A stretch of DNA of 46,452 bases. It comes from Prochloraceae cyanobacterium PL24a_bin.78. Lineage in GTDB: Bacteria; Cyanobacteriota; Cyanobacteriia; Cyanobacteriales; JANQIW01. Every line of letters starts with the position of its first letter. Position 1 is the first letter of the stretch. A model generated the notes under the pieces. That model made no database searches and was not told where the DNA came from. It saw nothing but the letters and a program-made list of their open reading frames with translations. Both the position numbers and the translations under genes were made by a program. Location: contig JANQIW010000145.1 of assembly GCA_028281945.1 (NCBI GenBank), forward strand, positions 1 to 46,452. The letters run 5' to 3'. Below are positions 37,225 through 45,559 of the stretch, in pieces.

Positions 37225-38148
37225 TTGTCTTCAAGATTATCTATTTATATTTTTGTTTCTTCTTTAAAACTCAATGAGGATTTGACAAACTTGTTGAGTG
37301 GCACCCGCTATGCTGTCATAGCAATTGATTCTCCAGAAGAGTTAATAGATGAAGTGGAACAAAATCAAGAAAAAATTGATTGTTTAATTTTATTTAAGAA
37401 TCCTGTGGTGCTCTCTGTAGTAAATCAACTATATGAACAAGGAATTCTATTACCAGTAATTATTATCGAACCAGATAAATCATCTGACAACAATAGTAAC
37501 TATCACAAAAATTTCATTAATTCAGAAGCTCCTACTTTTCTATACCATAGTGGAGAAATTAGATTGGAAGAGGGGGAAGTTGATGGGATAACATCTTCTA
37601 TTGAAAGAGCAATTAGTCAATTTCTTCATCTCGCTCCGAGTTGTTCTCTCTCGGAAAAACCTAACGCTACAGTCAGTTCTAAGCAACCAGAGAATAAACA
37701 AAATCTTCTCTTTTTTCAACAACGTCGATTAGCAGAAAAGCTTAAGGAACGATTGGGGTATTTAGGAGTATTCTACAATAGAAACCCACAATTTTTTTAT
37801 CGTCATCTTGAGCACAAAGAAAAACAAGAGTTTTTAAAACAGTTGAATCTAGAATATCGCGAGATTATACTTAATTATTTTTCCGATGATGAAGAAATCA
37901 ATCAATCTATCGATCAATTTGTTCATCGGGCTTTTTTTGCTGATATTTCAGTATCTCAAATTTTAGAAATACATATGGAATTAATGGATGAATTTGCTCA
38001 ACAACTCAAAATAGAAGGAAGATCTGAAGAAATTTTATTAGATTATCGTTTAGCTTTGATTGATACTATTGCCCATCTATGTGAGATGTATCGTCGCTCA
38101 ATCCCTAGAGAAGATATTCCTTTTGATTTATTATTTTCCATAGATTAG
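37225..38148 (+). CDS. kaiA: Circadian clock protein KaiA
   Basis: KaiA stimulates KaiC autophosphorylation by binding the KaiC C-terminal tail. The 307-residue protein has an N-terminal pseudo-receiver domain (about 1-135, with DCLILF in place of an active receiver core), a variable linker (about 140-180), and a C-terminal all-helical KaiC-binding and dimer domain (KERLGYLGVFYNRNPQFFYR, LNLEYREIILNYF, VSQILEIHMELMDEFAQQL, LCEMYRRSIPRE). The start must be TTG 37225: an in-frame stop lies at 37213 and no ATG or GTG occurs before the first domain strand. A rare start codon would keep KaiA low relative to KaiB and KaiC, which is inference. It leads a three-gene cluster with short gaps, about 41 bases before kaiB. 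Confidence 0.97.
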   Translation: MSSRLSIYIFVSSLKLNEDLTNLLSGTRYAVIAIDSPEELIDEVEQNQEKIDCLILFKNPVVLSVVNQLYEQGILLPVIIIEPDKSSDNNSNYHKNFINSEAPTFLYHSGEIRLEEGEVDGITSSIERAISQFLHLAPSCSLSEKPNATVSSKQPENKQNLLFFQQRRLAEKLKERLGYLGVFYNRNPQFFYRHLEHKEKQEFLKQLNLEYREIILNYFSDDEEINQSIDQFVHRAFFADISVSQILEIHMELMDEFAQQLKIEGRSEEILLDYRLALIDTIAHLCEMYRRSIPREDIPFDLLFSID

Positions 38149-38189
38149 ATATTAACTTGTAATTTTTAAAGAGTATAAAATTTTGTCTT

Positions 38190-38504
38190 ATGAGTGCGTT
38201 TAAAAAAACTTATGTTTTGAAATTATATGTTGCAGGAAATACCCCTAATTCAGTTCGGGCTTTAAAAACATTAAAAAATATTCTTGAGCAAGAATTTCAT
38301 GGTGTTTACGCACTGAAAGTAATTGATGTTCTCAAAAATCCTCAACTAGCTGAAGAAGATAAAATTTTAGCAACCCCAACTTTAGCCAAGGTTTTACCAC
38401 CTCCTGTGAGAAAAATTATTGGTGATCTTAGCGATCGCGAAAAGGTATTAATTGGCTTAGATCTTCTCTATGAAGAAATCAAAGAAAGAGAATCTGATAT
38501 ATAA
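38190..38504 (+). CDS. kaiB: Circadian clock protein KaiB
   Basis: KaiB binds phosphorylated KaiC and sequesters KaiA, starting the dephosphorylation phase; it does so after switching to a thioredoxin-like fold. The 104-residue length is standard (102-108). The conserved sequence is intact: [40 protein letters not shown], and [20 protein letters not shown]. The C-terminal acidic tail is present. A HIP1 octamer lies at 38431-38438 inside the gene. It is 41 bases after kaiA and 74 before kaiC. All features fit a functional canonical KaiB (KaiB1-type), paired with the neighbouring KaiC. Confidence 0.98.
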   Translation: MSAFKKTYVLKLYVAGNTPNSVRALKTLKNILEQEFHGVYALKVIDVLKNPQLAEEDKILATPTLAKVLPPPVRKIIGDLSDREKVLIGLDLLYEEIKERESDI

Positions 38505-38578
38505 TTTCTGTTAAATTTTAAATCAATAAAAAGTAACTAACAAAATAAACCAATTTAAAACAATTTTAATCAAAAACA

Positions 38579-40147
38579 ATGAATGAAAAATTTAACACAG
38601 AAGAAACACCAAAAGAATCTACTCCTAAACTTAAAGGAGTTAATAAAATTAGAACAATGATTGAAGGTTTTGATGAGATTAGCCATGGTGGCCTTCCTAT
38701 GGGACGAACTACTCTGGTAAGCGGTACATCAGGAACTGGTAAAACATTGTTAGCGATTCAGTTTCTCTATCATGGAATTAAATATTTTGATTATCCTGGT
38801 TTATTTGTAACTTTTGAAGAATCTCCTACAGATATTATTGAAAATGCTTATAGTTTTGGTTGGGATTTACAAGATTTGATCGATCTTGGTAAGTTATTTA
38901 TTCTTGATGCTTCTCCAGATCCTGAAGGACAAGAGGTGGTGGGGAATTTTGACCTATCTGCTTTAATTGAGCGAATTCAATATGCTATTCGTAAGTATAA
39001 GGCTAGGTTGGTTTCTGTGGATTCTGTGACCGCAGTATTTCAACAATATGATGCTGCTTCTGTGGTTAGAAGGGAAATTTTTCGTTTGGTTGCTAGGTTA
39101 AAACAACTTAAAGTTACTTCTATAATGACTACGGAACGTATTGAAGAATATGGACCTGTGGCTCGTTTTGGGGTTGAGGAGTTTGTTTCTGATAATGTTG
39201 TCATTGTTCGCAATGTTTTAGAAGGAGAACGTCGTCGTCGTACGGTTGAAATTCTTAAGCTCCGTGGAACAACTCATATGAAGGGAGAATACCCTTTTAC
39301 AATTACTAATGATGGAATTAATATATTTCCTTTGGGGGCTATGCGACTTACTCAGCGTTCTTCTAATGTACGAATCTCTTCTGGAATTTCAACTCTAGAT
39401 GAAATGTGTGGGGGCGGTTTCTTTAAAGACTCAATTATTCTCGCAACTGGAGCAACTGGAACGGGAAAAACTCTACTTGTGAGCAAGTTTTTACAAGAAG
39501 GTTGTCGTCAACAGGAACGAGCACTTTTGTTTGCATATGAAGAATCACGAGCACAGTTATCTCGTAATGCTTTTTCTTGGGGTATTGATTTTGAAGAGAT
39601 GGAAAGCAAGGGCCTTTTGAAATTACTTTGCTCTTATCCTGAATCGGCAGGGTTAGAGGATCATCTACAAATGATTAAATCTGAAATATCTTCTTTTAAA
39701 CCTTCTCGCATTGCCATTGATTCTCTTTCGGCTTTGGCAAGGGGTGTCACTAATAATGCTTTTCGTCAATTTGTGATTGGGGTGACTGGTTATGCTAAAC
39801 AGGAGGAAATTACGGGATTTTTTACTAATACTACAGATCAGTTTATGGGTGCACATTCTATTACGGAATCTCATATTTCTACCATTACAGATACCATTCT
39901 CATGCTTCAATATGTTGAAATTCGTGGGGAAATGTCTAGGGCTATTAATGTTTTTAAAATGCGAGGCTCTTGGCATGATAAGAAAATTCGTGAATATACT
40001 ATTAGCAAGGATGGTCCAGATATTCGAGATTCTTTCCGTAACTATGAAGGGATTATTAGTGGTTCTCCTACTAAAATTACAGTTGATGAAAAGACTGAGT
40101 TATCTCGTATTGTTCGAGGGGTTAAAGATAAAACTAATGAAGAATAA
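38579..40147 (+). CDS. kaiC: Circadian clock protein KaiC
   Basis: KaiC is the hexameric ATPase and auto-kinase/phosphatase at the centre of the clock. The 522-residue protein has CI (about 20-250) with Walker A GTSGTGKT (Lys55) and the catalytic Glu80-Glu81 pair, and CII (about 265-522) with Walker A GATGTGKT. The phosphorylation pair Ser434-Thr435 is present in TESHISTITDT, matching Ser431-Thr432 of Synechococcus elongatus with an offset of three. The C-terminal KaiA-binding tail (ISGSPTKITVDEKTELSRIV) is present. The N-terminal tail is slightly longer than in Synechococcus. No defect is visible, so the window should encode a complete Kai oscillator. Output kinases SasA and RpaA are not in the window. 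Confidence 0.99.
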   Translation: MNEKFNTEETPKESTPKLKGVNKIRTMIEGFDEISHGGLPMGRTTLVSGTSGTGKTLLAIQFLYHGIKYFDYPGLFVTFEESPTDIIENAYSFGWDLQDLIDLGKLFILDASPDPEGQEVVGNFDLSALIERIQYAIRKYKARLVSVDSVTAVFQQYDAASVVRREIFRLVARLKQLKVTSIMTTERIEEYGPVARFGVEEFVSDNVVIVRNVLEGERRRRTVEILKLRGTTHMKGEYPFTITNDGINIFPLGAMRLTQRSSNVRISSGISTLDEMCGGGFFKDSIILATGATGTGKTLLVSKFLQEGCRQQERALLFAYEESRAQLSRNAFSWGIDFEEMESKGLLKLLCSYPESAGLEDHLQMIKSEISSFKPSRIAIDSLSALARGVTNNAFRQFVIGVTGYAKQEEITGFFTNTTDQFMGAHSITESHISTITDTILMLQYVEIRGEMSRAINVFKMRGSWHDKKIREYTISKDGPDIRDSFRNYEGIISGSPTKITVDEKTELSRIVRGVKDKTNEE

Positions 40148-40524
40148 TCTTGATCTAGTAATTGATTCGGCAAGTTTTCTGCAAGATTATCAGAACCAAT
40201 CTATTAATTAACATAAATTGATATTAGATAATTAGAAAAATGCACTTTGCAATCTTTACAAATACATATATATTTATAGCTTTGCAATCTTTACAAATAC
40301 ATATATATTTATAATTTTTTTTATTTTAAATTGTAATATCTTATCTAATTACAAAGATATATATTCAAAAATCTTAAAATAACATTATCTTGTATTATTA
40401 ATTGTTTATTCTCTATTATTATAGTAACTATTCTTGAGAATTTATCTGGTTTTTACCAATGAGTTTTCAAATTTATCAATCTCTTTTTTAGCTAATTTAG
40501 TCAAATTTAATTTCATCAAAAACA
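40148..40524. other. AT-rich region after kaiC
   Basis: About 377 bases, extremely AT-rich, without a gene. It holds a two-copy 34-base direct repeat just after kaiC (listed separately) and the promoter region of the DsbA-like gene. Confidence 0.5.
40245..40313 (+). repeat. 34-base tandem repeat downstream of kaiC
   Basis: A 34-base block beginning CTTTGCAATCTTTACAAATA occurs at 40245-40278 and again at 40280-40313, identical in both copies and separated by one base. It starts about 100 bases after the kaiC stop. No third copy was seen. Confidence 0.9.
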
Positions 40525-41271
40525 ATGTTCAAATTCATCACTAAAGTTTTAGTCGTTTGTCTTATATTTTTGTTCTCTCAACCTATTGCTCCAGTTTTTT
40601 CACAGGAAATAACATCTGATAATCTCTCTTTAGAGGAACAAGTTCTAAGAATTATTAGAAATAATCCAGAAGTAATTATAGAATCTGTTCAAGAATATCA
40701 GGAAAAACAACAATATGAGATTCAACAAAAGAGAATTAGTTTTCTACAACAGTTAAAAAATAATCCTACACTTTTTACTCAAAACTCTCCAAGTTTGGGA
40801 TCTGAGGATTTAGATGTTGTTTTGATTGAATTTTCTGATTTTCAATGTCCTTATTGCTCACAATTTAGTGGAATCTTAGAAGAGTTTGTCGAAAAACATC
40901 AAGATGAGGTGACACTTTTTTATAAACATTTCCCTTTGTCTAGTATTCACCCAGAAGCAATACCGGCTGCTGAAGCGGCTATCGCAGCTCAACAACAAGG
41001 AAAATTTTGGGAATATCATGATGGTTTATTTGAAAATCAAGATAAATTAGGTGAAAAGTTTTATTTAGAACTAGCTAAAACACTAAATCTCGATGAAGAA
41101 AGGTTTAATTACGATCGCCAACAAGCTCAAAAATTAATTATTCAGGATCTAAAACTTGGTGAAATTTTAAATATTCAAGGTACTCCTTTACTAATTATGG
41201 GCGATCGCTTAATTCCAGGATTGGTTGATTTAGCAAAACTTGAGGAAATCTTAGAAGAAATTAAAAAGTAA
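40525..41271 (+). CDS. Periplasmic DsbA-family thiol oxidoreductase
   Basis: The 248-residue protein has a Sec signal peptide (hydrophobic core about 8-24, probable cleavage near residue 27) and, after a helical segment (about 35-80), a DsbA-like thioredoxin fold with the active site CPYC (Cys108, Cys111) in FSDFQCPYCSQF. The cis-Pro loop is GTPLL near residue 227, and the helical insertion includes HFPLSSIHPEAIPAAEAAIA. It should oxidise or isomerise disulfides of exported proteins. The 248 residues with an N-terminal helical arm resemble the BdbD/DsbG-like Thioredoxin_4 group. It is followed by a convergent htrA gene with a shared gap of about 107 bases. HIP1 lies at 41201-41208. Confidence 0.92.
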   Translation: MFKFITKVLVVCLIFLFSQPIAPVFSQEITSDNLSLEEQVLRIIRNNPEVIIESVQEYQEKQQYEIQQKRISFLQQLKNNPTLFTQNSPSLGSEDLDVVLIEFSDFQCPYCSQFSGILEEFVEKHQDEVTLFYKHFPLSSIHPEAIPAAEAAIAAQQQGKFWEYHDGLFENQDKLGEKFYLELAKTLNLDEERFNYDRQQAQKLIIQDLKLGEILNIQGTPLLIMGDRLIPGLVDLAKLEEILEEIKK

Positions 41272-41308
41272 TCTTTAAAAAGTAATCTTTATGAATTAAA
41301 GACCATAG

Positions 41309-41338
41309 AAAAAACCCTTAATACTATGATTAAAGGTT
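41309..41338 (-). terminator. Intrinsic terminator of the htrA gene
   Basis: On the minus strand AACCTTTAA and TTAAGGGTT pair with one mismatch (plus-strand positions 41330-41338 and 41313-41321) and a run of T follows (A-run 41309-41314 on the plus strand). It lies about 40 bases past the htrA stop. Confidence 0.6.
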
Positions 41339-41378
41339 CTTCTAGCTGATTTTATTCTTTAACTCAAATGTCAAAAAA

Positions 41379-42587
41379 TTAATTTCTTCCTAATTGAGCC
41401 GTTCTCACAGGTAACTCTACTCGTTGGTTTCCGCGAAGAATATTGAATCTAAGTACTTGATCCACACCACTTCTTTCAACTATAGACTGTAATTCACCTG
41501 CATCTGTGACAGATTGGTTATTAACTCTGACAATCACATCACCACGACGGATTCCAGCAGCTTCTGCGGGGGTATTTGGTAAGACACCTACCACTAAAAC
41601 CCCATCAACTTCAGGCATAACGAAATCCGAATTAGGATCTTGGTTATTTTCTTGTGCCAATTCAGAGGTAAGAGTAACCATTTGAATTCCGACGAAAGGA
41701 TGAGGCACTTCTTGCCCTCTTGCTAAAATGTCTTTGAGGGATTTTGCCTTATCGATGGGAATAGCAAAACCAATACCCATAGCATCGGCACGGATTGCGG
41801 TATTAATACCAATCACTTCTCCTTTGGCATTTAAAAGTGGGCCTCCTGAATTACCAGGATTAATGGCAGCATCAGTTTGGAGGAAGTCAACCCTTTTATC
41901 TGGAATACCCGCTTGAGCAGAGGAACGTTCTAAAGTACTAATAATACCTAGGGTTACAGTATTATTTAAACCCACTGGATTACCTACAGCGATAGCCCAA
42001 TCTCCTACCTTGACATTAGAAGAGTTTCCAAGGGAAGCGATAGGTAAATTTTGTCCTTGGGCATCAACTTTGACTACGGCTAAGTCTGTGACTTCATCTG
42101 TGCCTCTAACTTCCCCTTCAAAACTACGGCCATCTTTAAGGGTTACTGTGACTCGATCGGCTTTACTAACTACATGGGCATTGGTGAGAATTATACCGTT
42201 GCTATCGATAATAAAACCGGAGCCTTGGCCAGTGATTCTTCTTTCATTGGGGATTTGAGAGGAAAAACGATCGCCAAAAAATTGTCCAAAAAAGGGATCA
42301 TCTGAAAATTGATCGAGAGAAGGAATACGACGACTCACTACTCTTTCTGTATCTATTCGTACTACAGCAGGGCCTGTACGTGCAACAGCAGTAGAAACAA
42401 AGCTTTCAGTATCTTGTGTGGGGATAGAAGCTTGAGCTATAGTAGTTGGAGAATTGAGAGGCAAGATATCTGGTGCGGGTTCAGCTTGTGATGATAAAAT
42501 TTGCAAACCGCCAAAAGCTAAGATCACTCCAACAAAGAGTGTGATGAGATGGCTAGTGAGTTGACGAATTAATTTTGGCATTTTCAT
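41379..42587 (-). CDS. HtrA/Deg-family serine protease (HhoA/HhoB/HtrA-like)
   Basis: The protein is a trypsin-like protease with one C-terminal PDZ domain and an N-terminal membrane anchor or signal segment (hydrophobic about 10-30), placing it in the periplasm or lumen. I prefer ATG 42587 (402 residues) over the in-frame TTG 42602. Counted from that ATG, the catalytic triad is His138 (LTNAHVV), Asp168 (TDLAVVKV) and Ser247 (NPGNSGGPLL). The PDZ domain begins near residue 290, with GVLVVGVLPNTPAEAAGIRR and GDVIVRVNNQSV. A Phe-rich Q-linker (DDPFFGQFFGDRF) precedes the protease core, as in other cyanobacterial Deg proteases. Which of the three cyanobacterial paralogues it is cannot be settled here. 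It is divergent from the Hsp70-family gene. Confidence 0.94.
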   Translation of the reverse strand: MKMPKLIRQLTSHLITLFVGVILAFGGLQILSSQAEPAPDILPLNSPTTIAQASIPTQDTESFVSTAVARTGPAVVRIDTERVVSRRIPSLDQFSDDPFFGQFFGDRFSSQIPNERRITGQGSGFIIDSNGIILTNAHVVSKADRVTVTLKDGRSFEGEVRGTDEVTDLAVVKVDAQGQNLPIASLGNSSNVKVGDWAIAVGNPVGLNNTVTLGIISTLERSSAQAGIPDKRVDFLQTDAAINPGNSGGPLLNAKGEVIGINTAIRADAMGIGFAIPIDKAKSLKDILARGQEVPHPFVGIQMVTLTSELAQENNQDPNSDFVMPEVDGVLVVGVLPNTPAEAAGIRRGDVIVRVNNQSVTDAGELQSIVERSGVDQVLRFNILRGNQRVELPVRTAQLGRN

Positions 42588-42681
42588 GGTTTTTTCTAAC
42601 AATTAATTTGTTTCTATTTTGATTCGATTAATAGTTATTTTAGAATATTAGATTTAGATTTCTTTGATCATTGATAAATTT

Positions 42682-44274
42682 ATGACCTATGCAATAGATT
42701 TTGGTACGAGTAACACGGTTATTGCTCGTTGGAATTCCATAACAGAAGAACCAGAGATTGTTAGTATACCTAGACTTTCTCAAAGTTTACAGGATAGTCT
42801 TCCAATAATTCCTAGTTTAGTCTATGTACGAGATGCTTGCCATGGTGAAATTACTCTCGGGCAAGAAGTTCGTGATTTGGGGTTGGATACAGCTTTGGAT
42901 TCTCGATTTTTCCGCAGTTTTAAAAGAGGAATCGGCGCAAGTATACAGGGTTTTTTACCTGAATTAGATGGTATTCGGGTTACTTTTGAATCTGTGGGGG
43001 AATGGTTTTTAACTTCGGCTTTGGAGGGATTGAAAGCTTCTACGGCTATTCCTGAGTCTTTAGTGTTAACCGTACCTGTAGATAGTTTTGAAACTTATCG
43101 TAATTGGTTATCGGGTGTCTGTCAATCTTGGGGAATTGATAAAGTAAGAATGGTAGATGAACCTACAGCAGCGGCTTTGGGCTATGGTGCTACTGAGGAT
43201 AGTTTAATTTTGGTAGTGGATTTTGGTGGGGGTACGATTGATCTATCTTTAGTTAAGTTAGATTTGGGTAAAGGCGATCGTCCTCAAGGTTTTATTCTCA
43301 AGTGGGGGGAAAAGTTACTGGGTGAAAAGGCTTCACAAAAAGCTAAAGTTGCTCGTGTATTGGCTAAAGCTGGTTTGAATCTTGGAGGTTCAGATTTAGA
43401 TAATTGGTTAGTGGATTATTTTTCTGATACTCAAGATTTACCTAAGTCTCCTTTAACGGTTCGTTTAGCTGAGAGATTGAAAATTAAGTTATCTTCTCAG
43501 GTATCTGCTAGTGAGGTTTATTTTAACGATGAAACTTTGGATACTTACGAACTAGAATTAGATCAAGATGGGTTTGAGAAAATTCTTCGAGATAATCAAT
43601 TTTTTAGTCAGTTAGACGATTTAATGAGTAAAGTTTTACAGCAAGGAAGGAGAAATGGTATTGAAGTTAAGGATATTGATCGGGTTTTATTAGTTGGTGG
43701 AACGGTACAAATTCCTGCTGTACAAAATTGGGTAAGGCAATATTTCGATGAGGGAAAAATTCGTAGCGATCGACCTTTTGAGGCCATTAGTTTTGGCGCA
43801 TTGCAGTTGGCGCAGGGGTTTGAGGTTGAGGATTTCCTCTACCATAGCTATGGAATTCGTTATTGGAATCGTCGTAAAAATTGTCATGATTGGCATTCTA
43901 TTATTAAAAGTGGCCAGCCTTATCCTACGAATTCCCCTGTGGAATTGTATTTGGGGGCATCTGTGTCTAATCAGCCTAGCATTGAGTTGATTTTGGGTGA
44001 ATTGGGGGATGAAAGTTCTACAAGTGAGATTTTCTTTGATGGTGAGCGTCTGGTTTCTAGGAGTATTGTTACTGGTGAGAGGAGTGTTATTCCTCTAAAT
44101 GATAGAGATGGTGCGAGAACTATTGCTCGACTAAATCCTTTAGGGAATCCAGGAAGTGATCGTATTAAGCTTGAATTCTCTATTGATAGGGAACGTTTTT
44201 TAAGAATTACGGTAGAGGATTTGCTTACGGAGGAAGTTTTATTATCTAATCAAATTGTTACTCAGTTAAGCTAA
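42682..44274 (+). CDS. Hsp70-family ATPase-domain protein
   Basis: Starting at ATG 42682 (six codons after an in-frame upstream start) the product has 530 residues. It carries an actin/Hsp70 nucleotide-binding domain: AIDFGTSNTVIARW at the start, MVDEPTAAALGYG, LVVDFGGGTIDLSLVKLDLG, and the late RVLLVGGTVQIPAVQNWVRQ. The C-terminal 130 residues after about 400 form a beta-rich part much shorter and more divergent than DnaK's substrate domain and lid (DnaK is about 640 residues), so it is not DnaK. It could be a specialised chaperone or assembly ATPase. Its promoter shares an about 95-base gap with the divergent htrA gene, suggesting possible joint stress regulation, which is not shown by any seen site. 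Confidence 0.88.
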   Translation: MTYAIDFGTSNTVIARWNSITEEPEIVSIPRLSQSLQDSLPIIPSLVYVRDACHGEITLGQEVRDLGLDTALDSRFFRSFKRGIGASIQGFLPELDGIRVTFESVGEWFLTSALEGLKASTAIPESLVLTVPVDSFETYRNWLSGVCQSWGIDKVRMVDEPTAAALGYGATEDSLILVVDFGGGTIDLSLVKLDLGKGDRPQGFILKWGEKLLGEKASQKAKVARVLAKAGLNLGGSDLDNWLVDYFSDTQDLPKSPLTVRLAERLKIKLSSQVSASEVYFNDETLDTYELELDQDGFEKILRDNQFFSQLDDLMSKVLQQGRRNGIEVKDIDRVLLVGGTVQIPAVQNWVRQYFDEGKIRSDRPFEAISFGALQLAQGFEVEDFLYHSYGIRYWNRRKNCHDWHSIIKSGQPYPTNSPVELYLGASVSNQPSIELILGELGDESSTSEIFFDGERLVSRSIVTGERSVIPLNDRDGARTIARLNPLGNPGSDRIKLEFSIDRERFLRITVEDLLTEEVLLSNQIVTQLS

Positions 44275-44533
44275 TGAATTTAATTTGATTAAATTACTTT
44301 ATTAAATTTAGGTTTTATTTTCATTAAAAGATTAAAACTATTTTTGGAATTTTTTCCATGACTTATTACTTATTGCCGATTGGTTATTATCTTAATTTGT
44401 CTATTATAATGACAGATTAAAAAAATTTAAAATTCTAGGGTAATTAAGAAAATAGGGTAATTAAGGAGAATTTATTTTTCCTACACTCTTGGAGAAAATT
44501 TGTAATTCTCTATCTCTCCATTCTTTATTTTGT

Positions 44534-44560
44534 AAGAAACAAGAAGCAAGAAGCAAGAAG
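44534..44560 (+). repeat. AAGAAGC heptamer tandem repeat
   Basis: One variant (AAGAAAC), two perfect AAGAAGC units and a partial fourth run head to tail. This is a cyanobacterial heptamer-type short tandem repeat. Confidence 0.8.
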
Positions 44561-44800
44561 TAATATCATTTTTCCCTCATTTTTGGTAGACATCCTTTAA
44601 AAGAGATTTTCCAACCCTATCGTTATTAAAGATTCTCTTGATATAAGCCAACAGAATTAAGAAAGATTGGGAAAAAGTAAGAGATAAAACAGGTTTTTTA
44701 ATTAAGTCAATCAAAGAAAATTGGATTTGGTATAAGTAATAAGATTGATGTCAAAAGTCAAAAGTAAAAAGTAAGAAGATATACTAAATTTTCCTATTTA

Positions 44801-44946
44801 TCCATTCACCCACTCTCCCCATTCACCAATTCCCCCCATTCTTCCCACTCTTCCCAATCTTCCCATTCTCCCTATTCCCATCATCACCATAAATCATCCT
44901 CAAGAAAGCCATTCACTCATTCACCCATTCCTCCTATTCTCCATCT
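44801..44946. repeat. Degenerate ATTC(A/T)CCC-type minisatellite
   Basis: Pyrimidine-rich units such as CATTCACC, CATTCTTCC, CAATCTTCC and CATTCTCC repeat irregularly over about 145 bases, interrupted by an AT-rich piece near 44880-44910. It is related in sequence to the tighter arrays at 30979 and 34014 but more decayed. Confidence 0.75.
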
Positions 44947-44982
44947 CTATCACAATTATGATTAAATGGTATTCCTTAATAA

Positions 44983-45462
44983 TCAAGCGTTACTAGGATT
45001 CAACTTAATCATTACCCAAGTAACATAAGTACCAATAGGACTCCATAATAAATAAGGAAGTAGTAAAATAAAACCCCAAGTAGAAACTTTAATTACCATA
45101 AAAGCTAAAATTAAACCGACAATAAAGCCACTGGCACCAATAATTGTGCCTACTGTCAGACTCCGAAGTTTGCACATAACTGGGGTATAAGCTAAAATTA
45201 ATACTTCTAAAAGTAAATATAATCCCATTAATAACCAAGTTTCACGACTGCTAGGGTTATTTTCCCAAACTAAATAAGCTGAAATATTGCCAAAAATAAA
45301 TATAGATATCCATATTACGGGAATTAATCTTTCAAAAGTTAGCCATCTAGGCCGACGAAGACGATTAAACCAACGGATATCTTCTGGAGAAAGCCGATTA
45401 ATTAGCCATGCAACTAAAATAGTTGTGCTTCCAATTACTAGCCATGAAGGTATGGCAATCAT
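44983..45462 (-). CDS. TspO/MBR-family membrane protein
   Basis: The 159-residue integral membrane protein has five hydrophobic segments (about 4-22, 47-68, 77-95, 104-125 and 130-150). The family pattern is visible: RRPRWLTFERLIPVIWISIF and ISAYLVWENN near the front, and LLPYLLWSPIGTYVTWVMIK LN-type sequence at the end, matching the PYLxWxxxATYLN region of TspO. TspO-like proteins bind tetrapyrroles and other ligands and are linked to stress responses in cyanobacteria; the ligand is not readable here. It lies downstream of an unknown gene on the same strand, 97 bases apart. The gene ends in the repeat-rich convergent gap. Confidence 0.85.
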   Translation of the reverse strand: MIAIPSWLVIGSTTILVAWLINRLSPEDIRWFNRLRRPRWLTFERLIPVIWISIFIFGNISAYLVWENNPSSRETWLLMGLYLLLEVLILAYTPVMCKLRSLTVGTIIGASGFIVGLILAFMVIKVSTWGFILLLPYLLWSPIGTYVTWVMIKLNPSNA

Positions 45463-45559
45463 AGACTCAAAAATATAGGATAGATTTTTATGCTTTTTTA
45501 TTATACTTGATTATGGTATGGTTATTAGCTGACTAGGTTATGACAAGTTTTAAACTCTT

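Larger units (their letters stand above)
44275..44982. other. Long repeat-rich intergenic region
   Basis: About 700 bases with no supported gene; a 20-codon frame at 44358 (MTYYLLPIGYYLNLSIIMTD) has no family features. The stretch carries several simple repeats: AAGAAGC heptamers at 44534-44560, AAAAGTCAAAAGTAAAAAGT around 44755-44775, and degenerate ATTCACCC/ATTCTTCCC arrays at 44801-44946. It separates the Hsp70-family gene from the end of the tspO-like gene, so the genes are convergent. Confidence 0.6.

Noticed and set aside
39792..40211. Overlapping 139-residue frame inside kaiC
   Set aside because: It is a shadow of the strongly conserved kaiC C-terminus and has no family features.
40245..40313. 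CRISPR-like or iteron origin repeats
   Set aside because: Two copies separated by a single base leave no spacer, and no replication gene is near.
42682..44274. DnaK
   Set aside because: Too short (about 530 residues) and the C-terminal part does not match DnaK's substrate-binding domain and lid.
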